Notes: a model not told the origin generated them from the letters alone. Shown: positions 1 to 10,548, counted from the stretch's first letter. The stretch is DNA of 64,000 nt from Steroidobacteraceae bacterium (GCA_027531255.1 JAPZRU010000007.1:62001-126000); one strand, 5' to 3'. Program-made: numbers and translations.

Positions 1-926
1 ACCAGGCCCGCGGCCGCCCGCTCGCCGAGCTCGTGCGCGATCCGGTGCCGCTCGAGAGCGCGATCGCCCGGGCGCGCGAGAGCTCCACCGAGGGCGTCGC
101 GCACCGCGAGCTGCGAATCGTGCCCAGCGCGCGAGGGGACTCGCAGTTCGTGGTGGACTGCACCGCCGCGGCGCTGGACGCGGAGCGGGTGCTGCTCGAG
201 ATCTCCGACACCACGCGCCAGCAGCGCATCACGCGCGACAACGCGCTGTTGACGCAGCTCGGCGGCAGCCGCCTGATGGTTCGCCAGCTCGCGCACGAGA
301 TCAAGAATCCGCTCGGCGGCCTGCGCGGCGCCGCGCAGCTGCTCGAGCGCGAGCTGCCCGGCGAGGCGCTCCGCGAGTACACGCGCGTGATCATCCGCGA
401 GGCCGACCGCCTGCGGATCCTCGTCGACAACCTGCTCGGGCCGGGGGGGCCGCTCCACAAGGAGTCGGTGAACGTGCACGAGCTGCTGCAGCACGTGTAC
501 CACCTGCTGAAGGCCGAGGCACCGCCGGGCATCGCGGTGCTGCGCGACTACGATCCCTCCCTGCCGCCGATCAGCGTCGACCGCGACCAGCTGGTGCAGG
601 CGATGCTTAACCTCGGCCGCAACGCGGTGCAGGTGCTCGGCGACTCGGGGCGCGTCACGCTGCGCACGCGCGCGGTCACGAACGTGACGATCGGCGCGCG
701 ACGGCACCGCGTCGTGCTGTCGATCGCGTTCGAGGACAACGGCCCCGGAGTGCCGCCGGAACTCGCCGACACGATCTTCTATCCGCTGGTCACGAGCCGC
801 CCCGGCGGCACGGGCCTCGGCCTCGCGGTCGCGCAGGACCTCGTCAGTCGCCACGGCGGCCTGATCGAGTTCGACAGCCGGCCGGGCCACACCGTGTTCA
901 CGATCCTGCTGCCTTTCCAGGAGTAG
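1..926 (+). CDS. ntrB: Nitrogen regulation sensor kinase NtrB (5' partial)
   Basis: Cytoplasmic histidine kinase/phosphatase that controls the phosphorylation of NtrC in response to nitrogen status through PII. The reading frame is open from base 3, so the gene begins upstream and the end of the PAS domain is all that remains of the N-terminus. The H-box HEIKNPLGGL (about bases 294-323) carries the phospho-accepting His. The ATPase domain shows the N-box NLGRNAV, the G1 motif DNGPGVP and the G2 motif GGTGLGLAVAQD. The stop is 4 bases before the ntrC start, so the two are co-transcribed. Identification is firm from motifs and from the partner gene. Confidence 0.93.
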   Translation, partial: QARGRPLAELVRDPVPLESAIARARESSTEGVAHRELRIVPSARGDSQFVVDCTAAALDAERVLLEISDTTRQQRITRDNALLTQLGGSRLMVRQLAHEIKNPLGGLRGAAQLLERELPGEALREYTRVIIREADRLRILVDNLLGPGGPLHKESVNVHELLQHVYHLLKAEAPPGIAVLRDYDPSLPPISVDRDQLVQAMLNLGRNAVQVLGDSGRVTLRTRAVTNVTIGARRHRVVLSIAFEDNGPGVPPELADTIFYPLVTSRPGGTGLGLAVAQDLVSRHGGLIEFDSRPGHTVFTILLPFQE

Positions 927-930
927 CCCC

Positions 931-2373
<1,443 letters not shown>

Positions 2374-2384
2374 GCACCGCCGCG

Positions 2385-4640
2385 TCAGCGCCGCGCTGCG
2401 CCGGCCGGCCGCCCCGCCCGGCCTCGCGCACCGCCCCGTTCGTTCAGCAGCCGCTCCTCGAACTCCTCCGCCGAGAGCGGACGCCCGAACAGGAAGCCCT
2501 GCCCCTCGTCGCAGCCGAGCGCCAGCAGCAGCTCGAGCTGCCCTTCGGTCTCGATCCCCTCCGCGACCGTGCGCGCGCCCATCGCGCCCGCGATCGCGAG
2601 GACCGCGGACACCACGCCGCGCGAGGCGTGGTCCTCCTGTACGCGGCTCGTGAACGCGCGGTCAATCTTGATGACGTCGACCGGCAGCCGGCTCAGGTAG
2701 GCGAGCGACGAGTAGCCGGTGCCGAAGTCGTCGATGGCGACGCGAATCCCGCGCGCGCGCACGCGCTCCAGCACGCGGCGCGCGACGCCTCCCGATTCGA
2801 CCATCCCGGTTTCCGTCAGCTCGAGTTCCAGCGCGCCAGGTTCGAGCCGCGTGCGGGCAAGCGCCTCGTCCACGACCTCGCCGAGCAGCGGGTGCATCAG
2901 CTGGCGCGGCGAAACGTTGACCGACAGGACGAGCGGCACGCCGAGGCGTCGCCGCCAGTCGGCGACGCGCTGCGCGGCCGCCTCGAGTACCCACGCGCCC
3001 AGCTCGCAGATCAGCCCGCTGCGTTCGGCGATCTCCACGAAGTCGCGTGTCGGCACCGCGCCGAAGCGCGGATGCTCCCAGCGCAGCAGCGCCTCGCAGC
3101 CGAGCAGCCGTCGCGTCGCGAGCTCGACGCGCGGCTGGAAGGCGACGTGCAACTCGTCGTTCGCACGCGCGGTGCGCAGCGCGCCCTCGAGGGCGATCAG
3201 GTGCCGCGAGCGCGACTGCAGCTCCGGCGAGTAGAACGCGCTGCCCCTGCCGGGATCGTCCGCGGCTTCCACCTGCCGCAGCGCGCTGCGCGCGCGCTCG
3301 AGCAGGCCGTCGGCGTCGCGCGCGTCCTCCGGCCACAGCGCGATGCCCACGCGTGCAGGCGGCGAATGCTCCTCGCCGTCGAGCACGAGCGGTCGGCCGA
3401 CGGCGTCGACCAGGGCGGCGGCCGCGCCCTCGATCTCGGCCACGTCGCCGCGCCCGGCGAGCACGACCAGGAACTCGCCGCCCCCGAGATGCGCCACGAA
3501 CGAGGGTGCGGTGCCGCCGGGTACGCCCGCCGCCGGCTCGATCGCCGTGCGGTCGACGTGCTCGCCGGCGCCTGCGATCGCCTCTTCGATGCGCATCGCC
3601 GTGCGTCGCAGCAGCTTCTCGGCGGCGCGCGACCCGAGCGAGTGGATCACGCGGTCGGCGTCGCCGGCCCGCAGCACCAGCACGCCGATGCGGGCCGGCG
3701 GTTCGGCGACGCTCACGTACAGGCGCAGCCGCTCGCGGGCGAACCGCGCGTTCGGCAGCCGCGTCGCCGGGTCGTAGTAGGCGAGCGTGCGCGCTTCCTC
3801 CTCGGCGCGGCGCAGTCGCGTGAGGTCCTGCACGGCGAGCGCGACGCGCGCTCCGCCGTCCGCGGCGTCGCTCACGCGTTCGCCCTCGACGTGCAGGTGG
3901 CGCGCGGGCGCGGTGCCCGTGTCCAGCACGAGATCCAGCTCGATCCGCGTGCCGTGCCGCACGCAGTCGTCGAACGCCGCGCCGAAGCGCGGTGCGTCGT
4001 CCACCGAGAGCGCGCGGACGAAGCCGTCGCGGTGCACGAGCCCGCCGGCCGGCAGGCCGAGCAGCGCGGGCAGCAGTGGCGAGAGCGCGAGCGTCGTCCC
4101 GTCGGCCGCGAGTTCCCAGTGCCCGAGGCGCGCCATCCGCTGCGCCCGGGCGAGCCGTGCCTCGCTCGCCACGAGATTCCGCTGGAGAGCCGAGGCGCGC
4201 AGCAGGAATCGCACGCGCTCGGCGAGCAGGCGGGCGTTCAGGCCCTTCGCCACGAAGTCGGTGGCGCCCGCGGCGTACGCGCGCGCGACGGTGTCGGGGT
4301 CGTCGCGGCTCGTCAGCACGAGCACCGGCACCGCGCGGCCCTCGGGCAACGCACGGATCGCGCTGCAGGCGGCGAAGCCGTCCATCCGCGGCATCATCAC
4401 GTCGAGCAGCACGCAGTCCGGGCGCGCCGCGCGGAACCGCTCGACCGCGTCGGCGCCGTCCTCCGCGGTAAACACGGTGTAGCCGTCGGCAGCCAGTGCT
4501 GCCCGTACCAGCTGGCGGGCGAGTTCGTCGTCGTCGGCGACCAGCACGACTGGCGACGGGCCGGGCCGCGCGCCGTTCCCGGCGGCGGGGCGCGCGGCGT
4601 CGGGCGGGCCTTGGGCAGTGCTGGCGATCACGTCGGGCAT
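2385..4640 (-). CDS. Response regulator with PAS, degenerate GGDEF and intact EAL domains
   Basis: Predicted cyclic-di-GMP phosphodiesterase under two-component control; cytoplasmic. Order over 751 residues: receiver domain (about 28-145, phospho-Asp in CVLLDVMMPRMDG), a PAS-like sensor (about 165-275), a GGDEF domain whose signature reads LGGGEF instead of GGDEF, then an EAL domain (about 480-730). The EAL part keeps CEALLRWEHP, the asparagine in SVNVSPRQL, ELTET, DDFGTGYSSLAYL and KIDRAF, so hydrolysis is likely. The altered GGDEF more likely binds GTP or regulates than makes c-di-GMP. No cognate kinase is adjacent. It is transcribed divergently from the MscS gene. Confidence 0.9.
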   Translation of the reverse strand: MPDVIASTAQGPPDAARPAAGNGARPGPSPVVLVADDDELARQLVRAALAADGYTVFTAEDGADAVERFRAARPDCVLLDVMMPRMDGFAACSAIRALPEGRAVPVLVLTSRDDPDTVARAYAAGATDFVAKGLNARLLAERVRFLLRASALQRNLVASEARLARAQRMARLGHWELAADGTTLALSPLLPALLGLPAGGLVHRDGFVRALSVDDAPRFGAAFDDCVRHGTRIELDLVLDTGTAPARHLHVEGERVSDAADGGARVALAVQDLTRLRRAEEEARTLAYYDPATRLPNARFARERLRLYVSVAEPPARIGVLVLRAGDADRVIHSLGSRAAEKLLRRTAMRIEEAIAGAGEHVDRTAIEPAAGVPGGTAPSFVAHLGGGEFLVVLAGRGDVAEIEGAAAALVDAVGRPLVLDGEEHSPPARVGIALWPEDARDADGLLERARSALRQVEAADDPGRGSAFYSPELQSRSRHLIALEGALRTARANDELHVAFQPRVELATRRLLGCEALLRWEHPRFGAVPTRDFVEIAERSGLICELGAWVLEAAAQRVADWRRRLGVPLVLSVNVSPRQLMHPLLGEVVDEALARTRLEPGALELELTETGMVESGGVARRVLERVRARGIRVAIDDFGTGYSSLAYLSRLPVDVIKIDRAFTSRVQEDHASRGVVSAVLAIAGAMGARTVAEGIETEGQLELLLALGCDEGQGFLFGRPLSAEEFEERLLNERGGARGRAGRPAGAARR

Positions 4641-4734
4641 TCCGGAACCCGCGCCGGCGGTACTCGCCCGCGAGGAGGCGCGACCCGTGCAGTGTTCCCC
4701 GTCGGGGAGAGGCGCGATTGCGGATTGCGGCCTC

Positions 4735-4740
4735 TATAAT
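4735..4740 (+). promoter_or_regulatory. -10 box upstream of the MscS gene
   Basis: A perfect TATAAT lies 29 bases before the MscS start, in the gap between this gene and the divergent EAL regulator. No good -35 hexamer is visible at 16-18 bases, so this is a tentative sigma-70 site. Confidence 0.35.
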
Positions 4741-4769
4741 CCGCGGCCTCGCGACCCCGGCCGAAGGAC

Positions 4770-5846
4770 ATGGACACGCAACGGACCTGGCTTGGCAACC
4801 TCCCGATCGACTGGGCCTACGCGCTGGGTCTCGGCCTGCTCACGTTCGTCGCGCTGCTGGTCGTCCGGCGGCTCGTCACGCGCCGCGCCCGGCAGTACGC
4901 GGGCGGCACGGAACTGCCGACCGGCGTGCGGCTGGTTTCGACGCTGGTCGCGAAGACCCAGATCTTCCCGCTGCTCGCGCTGTCGCTGATCGTCGGCTCG
5001 AAGTACCTCGATCTCGGCGAGCGCGCCGGCAAGCTCACCACGGCCGTGATCGTCGTGATGGTCGCGCTGCAGGTCGGCATCTGGGCCACGACCGTCGTGC
5101 GCTTCTGGCTCGAGGAGAAGCGGCTGCACTCGCAGGACCGCAACTCGCGCACGATGGTCACGATCGTGCAGTTCGTCGCCAACGTCGTCATCTGGGCGCT
5201 GGTGCTGCTGCTCGCGCTCGACAACGTCGGCGTGCAGGTCGGCGCGCTGCTGGCCGGTCTCGGCATCGGCGGCATCGCGGTCGCGCTCGCGGTGCAGAAC
5301 GTGCTCGGCGACCTGCTGGCGTCGGTGTCGATCGCGCTCGACAAGCCGTTCGAGGAGGGCGACTTCCTGAGCCTCGAGGGCGGCTTCATGGGTACCGTCG
5401 AGGCGATCGGCATCAAGAGCACGCGCCTGCGCGCGCTGTCGGGCGAGCAGATCGTGATGCCGAACTCGGAGGTCGTGAAGGCGCGCATCCGCAACTTCGG
5501 GCGGATGCAGGAGCGGCGCGCGGTGTTCACGTTCGGCGTGACCTACGGCACGCCGCGCGAGCGGCTGGCGGAGATCCCCTCGATCGTGAAGGCCGCTGTC
5601 CAGGCGCAGGACGACACTCGGTTCGACCGCTGCCACCTGCTGGCGTTCGGGCCGTCGTCGCTAGACTACGAGGTCGTCTACTTCGTCACGAAGCCGGACT
5701 TCAACCGCTACGCCGACATCCAGCAGGCGATCGTCCTGAAGCTCGTGGAGGAGTTCGCGGCCCGCGAGGTGCACTTCGCGTTCCCGACGCAGACCCTCGT
5801 GCTCGAGCGTGCGGGGAAGCCGCCGGTGCACGCGACCTCGAAGTAG
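4770..5846 (+). CDS. Small-conductance mechanosensitive channel, MscS family
   Basis: Inner-membrane channel that opens under membrane tension to release solutes at hypo-osmotic shock. 358 residues. N-terminal hydrophobic helices (about 13-32, 50-78, 90-110, 130-150) precede the pore helix TM3, seen as the Gly/Ala-rich LLAGLGIGGIAVALAVQN with the following amphipathic part LGDLLASVSIALDKPF. The beta domain (EEGDFLSLEGGFMGTVEAIG) and the alpha/beta C-terminal cage follow. The longer N-terminus than E. coli MscS resembles YnaI/MSL-type members. The start ATG at 4770 has a GAAGGA-type ribosome site a few bases before it. Confidence 0.9.
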   Translation: MDTQRTWLGNLPIDWAYALGLGLLTFVALLVVRRLVTRRARQYAGGTELPTGVRLVSTLVAKTQIFPLLALSLIVGSKYLDLGERAGKLTTAVIVVMVALQVGIWATTVVRFWLEEKRLHSQDRNSRTMVTIVQFVANVVIWALVLLLALDNVGVQVGALLAGLGIGGIAVALAVQNVLGDLLASVSIALDKPFEEGDFLSLEGGFMGTVEAIGIKSTRLRALSGEQIVMPNSEVVKARIRNFGRMQERRAVFTFGVTYGTPRERLAEIPSIVKAAVQAQDDTRFDRCHLLAFGPSSLDYEVVYFVTKPDFNRYADIQQAIVLKLVEEFAAREVHFAFPTQTLVLERAGKPPVHATSK

Positions 5847-5949
5847 GCGGCGGGTTCGCGCACGGCGACCGTCGAGGAACCGTCCCGTACGCCGACCGTC
5901 GTGACCGCGCCGCGCCGTTCGGTTGGAGCGCGCGAGCCCTCGGGCCGGC

Positions 5950-6540
5950 GACGGCGCGACCGCGCCGCGCTACGTGATCGGGGGTGCGACGCTGGCGGAC
6001 AACGGCGCCACGTTCGATCTCATGGGCACCAACGCCGCCGGCAGCGTCACCAGTTCGAGAGCCCGCTGCCGGCGTCGGTCACGCCCGGCACGGCGGGGCG
6101 AACCTCGATCCAGAGCTTCGCCGGGCTGGGTGCGACCGGCAACCAGTTCGGCGGCAACCTGCTGCGAAGCGAGACGGGGAACGTGGTGCCCGTCACGCTG
6201 ACGAATCTCGGGCCTCATTCCTCCGTGAACCTGGCCTTCCTGTTCGCGGCGATCGATTCGCTCGATGGAGCGGGTGCGTTCCCGGCCGGCGACTTCTTCA
6301 GGATCACGCTGGACGGTGTGACGATCTTCCGGGAGGCCTTCTCGAACGCTCTCCCCACCCAGGTCCGGACCGGCCTCCACGCCGACGGTCACGTTTGCGA
6401 GCGAAGGCGCGGGCATCCAGAGCCTCGACGACGAGTCCTGGGGCATCGACACCCTGCGCATCTCCGTCAATCTCGTGAGTCGCTGCGGGACGGACGGCGG
6501 CACGGTCGTCCGTCCCGCGGGTGAGCCGGCGAACGGGCCG
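5950..6540 (+). pseudogene. Remnant of an exosortase (PEP-CTERM type) surface protein
   Basis: Three short stretches of one protein are visible in two frames. The middle stretch (about 6050-6370) holds the hydrophobic beta-rich LTNLGPHSSVNLAFLFAAID and FFRITLDGVTIF. About 6375-6480 continues in another frame as TVTFASEGAGIQSLDDESW GIDTL. The ending 'GAG-Q---DESW-ID' is characteristic of secreted proteins that carry a C-terminal PEP-CTERM anchor. No start codon with a signal peptide, no anchor motif and no intact frame remain. Frame changes occur near 6050 and 6370. I infer a decayed gene; the exact family is uncertain. Confidence 0.6.
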
Positions 6541-6574
6541 CTCGCGCCGGAGGGCGACCAGCCCCCTCGCCGCT

Positions 6575-7120
6575 TCAGGCGAGGCGGGCGTAACGCGCCT
6601 GCACGAGCCCGCTCGGATAGCCCTGCACGCGCTCCAGCTGCCACTTCGTGGTCGCCAGCGGGGCGTGGAACAGCGGGCGCCCGCGCCCCAGCACCGTCGG
6701 TATCCAGGAGATCGTCAGCTCGTCGACGAGATCCGCAGCCAGCGCCTGCGAGATCACGTTGCCGCCGTCGAGGTAGACGTGACGCTTGCCGCTGATCGCG
6801 AGCGTCGCGAGCAGCGGTGCGAGTTCGCCGGCGTACGACGACACGCGCGGCGGCACCGCGTCGAGCTCGCGGTGCGTCAGCACGAAGACGTCGTGCTCCG
6901 CATAGGGCCATGGGTCGAACGCCAGGCACGCGTCGAAGGTGCCGCGGCCCATCACGATCGCGTCGATGCGCGCCATGAATTCGGCGTGCCCGTAGTCCTC
7001 GTCGGCGCGCTGCACCTCGTCGAGCCAGGCGAGCCCGCCGTGCTCGTCGGCTATGTAGCCGTCGAGGCTCGCGGCGACGTAGACCGAAACGACCGGGCGC
7101 AGGGAGGAAACGGTCGCCAT
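6575..7120 (-). CDS. Dihydrofolate reductase family protein (RibD C-terminal domain)
   Basis: 181-residue single-domain protein of the RibD_C/YyaP type: NADPH-dependent reductase fold, real substrate unknown. Seen: the N-terminal strand VSVYVAASLDGYIADEHGGLAWLD, the conserved IVMGRGTFD, the FVLTHRE strand and the glycine-rich VYLDGGNVISQALAADLVDELTIS, which lines the nucleotide site. It ends with the expected PLFHAPLATTKWQLE region. It stands alone, followed by pyrD with a 61-base gap, and reads toward the exosortase-substrate relic. It is unlikely to be the true FolA, because the chain lacks the classical FolA order of motifs. Confidence 0.85.
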   Translation of the reverse strand: MATVSSLRPVVSVYVAASLDGYIADEHGGLAWLDEVQRADEDYGHAEFMARIDAIVMGRGTFDACLAFDPWPYAEHDVFVLTHRELDAVPPRVSSYAGELAPLLATLAISGKRHVYLDGGNVISQALAADLVDELTISWIPTVLGRGRPLFHAPLATTKWQLERVQGYPSGLVQARYARLA

Positions 7121-7181
7121 CGGCGTTCGACCTCTCGTCGAGTGCGGGGCCGTCGCCCGGCGACTGGTGGGACCGAAACCT

Positions 7182-8150
7182 CTACCGGCCGGTCTGCAGC
7201 GTGCCGACGAGGTCGGCGACGTTCGCGAAGCCGTGTTGCGCGAGATACGCCGCGATTCCCGCGTTGATCTTGCGGCACACGTGCGGGTCGTAGAACAGCG
7301 AGGTGCCGATGCCGACCGCGCTCGCGCCCGCGATGATGAATTCGAGCGCGTCGTTCACGGTCGTGATGCCGCCCTGGCCGATGATCGGCACCTTGTGCTG
7401 CTTCGCGACCTGGTAGACCTGCCACACCTTCAGCAGCGCGATCGGCTTGATGGCCGGGCCGGAGAGCCCGCCCTGCACGTTGCCGATGACGGGCCGGCGC
7501 GCGTGCACGTCCACCGCCATGCCCATGATCGTGTTGATCACCGACAGCCCGTCCGTGCCCGCCTCGATGCAGCGGCGCGCGTTCTCCTGGATGTCGGTCT
7601 GGTTCGGCGACAGTTTCGTGATGATCGGCTTCTTCGTCGCCCTGCGGCAGGCTTCGACGACGCGCGCGCTCATCTCGGGATAGTTGCCGAACTGCACGCC
7701 GCCTTCCTTGACGTTCGGGCAGGAGATGTTGATCTCCATGCCGTCGATCGGGGAGTCGTCGAAGCGGCGCACGACCTCGACGTACTCCTCGATCGTCGAG
7801 CCGGACACGTTCGCGAGGAAGCGCGTCTCGGCGAAGTCGAGCGTCGGCAGGATCTTCTTCACGACCGCCTCCGCCCCGGGGTTCTGCAGGCCGATCGCGT
7901 TGATCATCCCCGACGGCGTCTCGCAGACGCGGTGCGGCGGGTTGCCGAGCCGCGGGTTCAGCGTGGTGCCCTTCAGCGCCACCGCGCCGACCTCGCGGTT
8001 CGAGAAGCCCTCGACGCGCGTGTACTCCTCGCCGAAGCCGACGCAGCCCGAGAGCAGCACGATCGGCGAGGCGAAGTCGAGGCCGCAGAAGGTGGTGCGC
8101 AGCGACGGCGCAGGGCCGGCGTAAGGTGTCGGCTGGGGAATCGAGGCCAT
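7182..8150 (-). CDS. pyrD: Dihydroorotate dehydrogenase, class 1B-like catalytic subunit
   Basis: FMN enzyme oxidising dihydroorotate to orotate in pyrimidine synthesis (PyrDB-like), 322 residues. A TIM barrel is evident: FASPIVLLSGCVGFGEEY, the substrate loop NAIGLQNPG, MEINISCPNVKEGG, the lysine in ITKLSPNQTDI, SVINTIMGMAVD, GNVQGGLSGPAIKPIAL and the phosphate-binding IIGQGGITTVNDA...AGASAVGIGTSL. No PyrK electron-transfer subunit is in the window, so its electron acceptor cannot be told. A related function such as the PreA-type dihydropyrimidine dehydrogenase is possible but less likely, because the ferredoxin domain is absent. Confidence 0.82.
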   Translation of the reverse strand: MASIPQPTPYAGPAPSLRTTFCGLDFASPIVLLSGCVGFGEEYTRVEGFSNREVGAVALKGTTLNPRLGNPPHRVCETPSGMINAIGLQNPGAEAVVKKILPTLDFAETRFLANVSGSTIEEYVEVVRRFDDSPIDGMEINISCPNVKEGGVQFGNYPEMSARVVEACRRATKKPIITKLSPNQTDIQENARRCIEAGTDGLSVINTIMGMAVDVHARRPVIGNVQGGLSGPAIKPIALLKVWQVYQVAKQHKVPIIGQGGITTVNDALEFIIAGASAVGIGTSLFYDPHVCRKINAGIAAYLAQHGFANVADLVGTLQTGR

Positions 8151-8535
8151 GCCGGGATTATACGCGGCGGGGTGGCCGGGCCTGGGCTGACGGGGCCCGC
8201 CCCGTGCGCGGCCGGCGCGCGCAGTCCGGGACGGATGCCGCGGCAGCCGCCGCCGGCAGCGACGCGCCGCCGGCCGGACGCGCGCCCAAGTCCCTGATCC
8301 GGCGGGATCGACCGTCGCCGCCGGTTGCGATCAGCGAACGATCGGCAGGAGATCACGCCACCCTCACTACGGCCGAGGTCGCCCTCGCCGGAGTTGCCCG
8401 CGCGCAGCATGATCGCGGCGCCGGGCACGGTCTGTCGGACGGCATCACGAGGCGCGCTAGACTGCGCCCGACGGCGGAGCCCGGGTCCGCAATCCCGTGA
8501 CCACCGGCCCGCACCGCCAGCCGCCGCGCGACGCG
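8151..8535. other. Intergenic region between pyrD and trmL
   Basis: 385 bases between divergent genes without a convincing gene. It must hold both promoters. On the plus strand a -10-like TAGACT lies at 8458-8463, about 73 bases before the preferred trmL start, without a clear -35. I see no RNA gene or repeat here. Confidence 0.5.
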
Positions 8536-9024
8536 ATGTTCCACGTCATCCTCCACGAACCCGAGATTCCGCCCAACACCGGCAACGCGATCCGCCTGTG
8601 CGCGAACACGGGCTGCCGCCTGCACCTGGTGCACCCGCTCGGCTTCTCGATCGACGACGCACAGGTGCGCCGCGCCGGGCTCGACTACCACGAGATGGCG
8701 CGCGTGCGGGACTGGCCGGACCTCGAGACCTGCCTGCGCCACGTGCGGCCGCGCGCGCTGTACGCGATCGAGACCGGCGGCCCGCGCCGATACACCGACG
8801 TGCGCTTCGAACCCGGCGACGCGCTGCTGTTCGGGCGCGAGACGACCGGCCTGCCGCAGGCCGCGCTCGCGCGGGTCGAGCCCGCGAACGTGGTGCACAT
8901 CCCGATGCGGCCCGGGAACCGCAGCGTCAACCTGTCGAACTCCGTGGCGCTGGTCGTGTACGAAGCGTGGCGGCAGAATGGCTTCGCCGACGCGGATCCC
9001 GCGTCGATCACGGGCGCCCGATGA
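8536..9024 (+). CDS. trmL: tRNA (cytidine/uridine-34-2'-O)-methyltransferase TrmL
   Basis: SPOUT-class methyltransferase that methylates the ribose of the wobble base of tRNA-Leu; cytoplasmic homodimer. About 162 residues from this start. The family opening 'hhLhEPEIPPNTGN' is present (HVILHEPEIPPNTGNAIRLC), then HLVHPLGFSIDD, the knotted C-terminal SAM site LLFGRETTGLP, VHIPMRPGNRSVNLSNSVALVVYE. I chose ATG 8536 over the upstream GTG at 8497, because family members begin at this strand. The stop overlaps the next gene's start (ATGA), indicating translational coupling. Confidence 0.92.
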   Translation: MFHVILHEPEIPPNTGNAIRLCANTGCRLHLVHPLGFSIDDAQVRRAGLDYHEMARVRDWPDLETCLRHVRPRALYAIETGGPRRYTDVRFEPGDALLFGRETTGLPQAALARVEPANVVHIPMRPGNRSVNLSNSVALVVYEAWRQNGFADADPASITGAR

Positions 9025-9440
9025 TCCTCCCGACCTCCGGTTCCGACCTGCCCGCGTGGCGCCAGAAGGTGGCGCCCTGGCTGATGGCCGCGGTGCGGCT
9101 GATGGTCGGCTGGTTCCTGGTCCGCGGCCAGCTGAACATGCTGGTCGTGGAGAGCGGCCTGTCCCGTCTCTCCGCGACTGCCGCCGAACGCTGGGCGATG
9201 GCCGCGGTGCTCGTCGTCGGCGCGCTGCTGTTCGCGTGGCCGCGCACCTGCCTCGTGGGCGGTGTCGTGCTGCTCGCCGGCCTCGCCTGGTTCGAGTGGC
9301 TGTGGGCGCGAATGGGCCTCACCCGCGGCGACACGATGACCTACGCGCTCGCGCTCGTCGGCGTGCTCGCGGCGGGCGAGTGGGCGGTGCGCCGCATGCA
9401 GCACCGTCTCTACGCGAAGCGCGACGCCACCGGCGGATGA
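9021..9440 (+). CDS. Small integral membrane protein of unknown function
   Basis: 139 residues with about four predicted membrane segments: residues ~19-36 (WLMAAVRLMVGWFLVRGQ), ~58-75 (RWAMAAVLVVGALLFAWP), ~78-93 (CLVGGVVLLAGLAWFEWL) and ~103-120 (TYALALVGVLAAGEW). No catalytic motif. The architecture resembles DoxX-like small membrane proteins, but I cannot assign it. The start ATG overlaps the trmL stop by four bases, so it is translated from the trmL message. A convergent gpsA follows after 27 bases. Confidence 0.75.
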   Translation: MILPTSGSDLPAWRQKVAPWLMAAVRLMVGWFLVRGQLNMLVVESGLSRLSATAAERWAMAAVLVVGALLFAWPRTCLVGGVVLLAGLAWFEWLWARMGLTRGDTMTYALALVGVLAAGEWAVRRMQHRLYAKRDATGG

Positions 9441-9467
9441 GGGGCGGGGTTCCGCCGGGGCGGCGGC

Positions 9468-10526
9468 CTACTCGCGCTTGAGTCCGCGCCCCATCAGGGC
9501 GCGTACCGCCTCGGGCACGGGGCGGCCCTCGTGCAGGATCGCATACACCTGCTCGGCGATCGGCATCTCGACGCCGTGCTGCCGTGCGACCGTGCGCACC
9601 GCGCGCGCGGCCTGCACGCCCTCCACCACCTGGCCGATCTCGCGCATCGCCTCTTCCGCAGTGTGCCCGCGCGCGATCGCGAGGCCGAACCGGCGGTTGC
9701 GCGACTGGTCGTCGGTGCAGGTCAGCACGAGGTCGCCGAGCGCGGCGAGACCCATGAAGGTGGATTCGCGCGCGCCGAGCTGCACGCCGAGGCGCGTCAT
9801 CTCGGCGAGCCCGCGCGTGATCAGCGCGATGCGCGTGTTCGCGCCATAGCCCATGCCGTCGGCGATGCCGGTGGCGATCGCGAGCACGTTCTTGACGGCG
9901 CCGCCGACCTCGACGCCGACGATGTCGGGCGAGGTGTAGGCGCGGAAGTTCTGCCCCGACAGCGATACCGCGAGTTCCGCGGCGAAGGCTTCGTCCGGCG
10001 AGGCGACCGTCATCGCCGTCGGCAGGCCTCTGCCCACTTCCTTCGCGAACGTGGGGCCGGACAGCACGGCGACCGGCACGCCTTCGCCCAGCACCTCGCG
10101 CGCCACCTCGTGCGGCAGGCGCCCGGTGTCGAGCTCGAAGCCCTTGGTAGCCCACGCGACGCGTTGCCCGGGCCCGAGCAGCGGCTTCAGCCGCACGAGC
10201 GTTTCGCGGAACGCGTGGCTCGGCACCGCGACCAGCACGTCCACCGCGCGGCCGACCGCGCGCGCGAAGTCGGGCTCGACGACGAGGCCCTCGGGGAACG
10301 GGGCGTCCGGGAGGTAACGGGCGTTGCGGCGCTCGCTCGCGCACGTGGCGAGCAGCGCGGCGTCGCGGCCCCAGAGCAGGGTGGGGCGGCCGGCGCGCGC
10401 GAACTGGATCGCGAGCGCCGTGCCCCACGAGCCGCTGCCCAGCACCGCCACCGGGGCGCGGGCCGGCGCGAGGGGAACGGGCCGCGCCTCGCTGTCCGCC
10501 CGCGGTCCGGCGGTCGGCGTGCTCAC
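9468..10526 (-). CDS. gpsA: Glycerol-3-phosphate dehydrogenase [NAD(P)+]
   Basis: Makes sn-glycerol 3-phosphate from dihydroxyacetone phosphate, the backbone of phospholipids; cytoplasmic. 352 residues, slightly longer than usual because of an N-terminal extension of about 25 residues. Seen: the NAD-binding VLGSGSWGTALAIQFA, the DVLVAVPSHAFRETL strand, VLSGPTFAKEVGRGLPTA, the catalytic-lysine helix VGGAVKNVLAIATGIADGMGYG, NTRIALITRGLAEMTRLG and LTCTDDQSRNRRFG. It follows secB with a gap of about 20 bases, an order (secB-gpsA) common in gammaproteobacteria. Confidence 0.95.
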   Translation of the reverse strand: MSTPTAGPRADSEARPVPLAPARAPVAVLGSGSWGTALAIQFARAGRPTLLWGRDAALLATCASERRNARYLPDAPFPEGLVVEPDFARAVGRAVDVLVAVPSHAFRETLVRLKPLLGPGQRVAWATKGFELDTGRLPHEVAREVLGEGVPVAVLSGPTFAKEVGRGLPTAMTVASPDEAFAAELAVSLSGQNFRAYTSPDIVGVEVGGAVKNVLAIATGIADGMGYGANTRIALITRGLAEMTRLGVQLGARESTFMGLAALGDLVLTCTDDQSRNRRFGLAIARGHTAEEAMREIGQVVEGVQAARAVRTVARQHGVEMPIAEQVYAILHEGRPVPEAVRALMGRGLKRE

Positions 10527-10548
10527 GGCGTCCCCGCTGCGGCGAGCG

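Noticed and set aside
8497-8535. GTG start adding 13 residues to TrmL
   Set aside because: Family members begin at the HVILHEPEIPP strand, so ATG 8536 is better.
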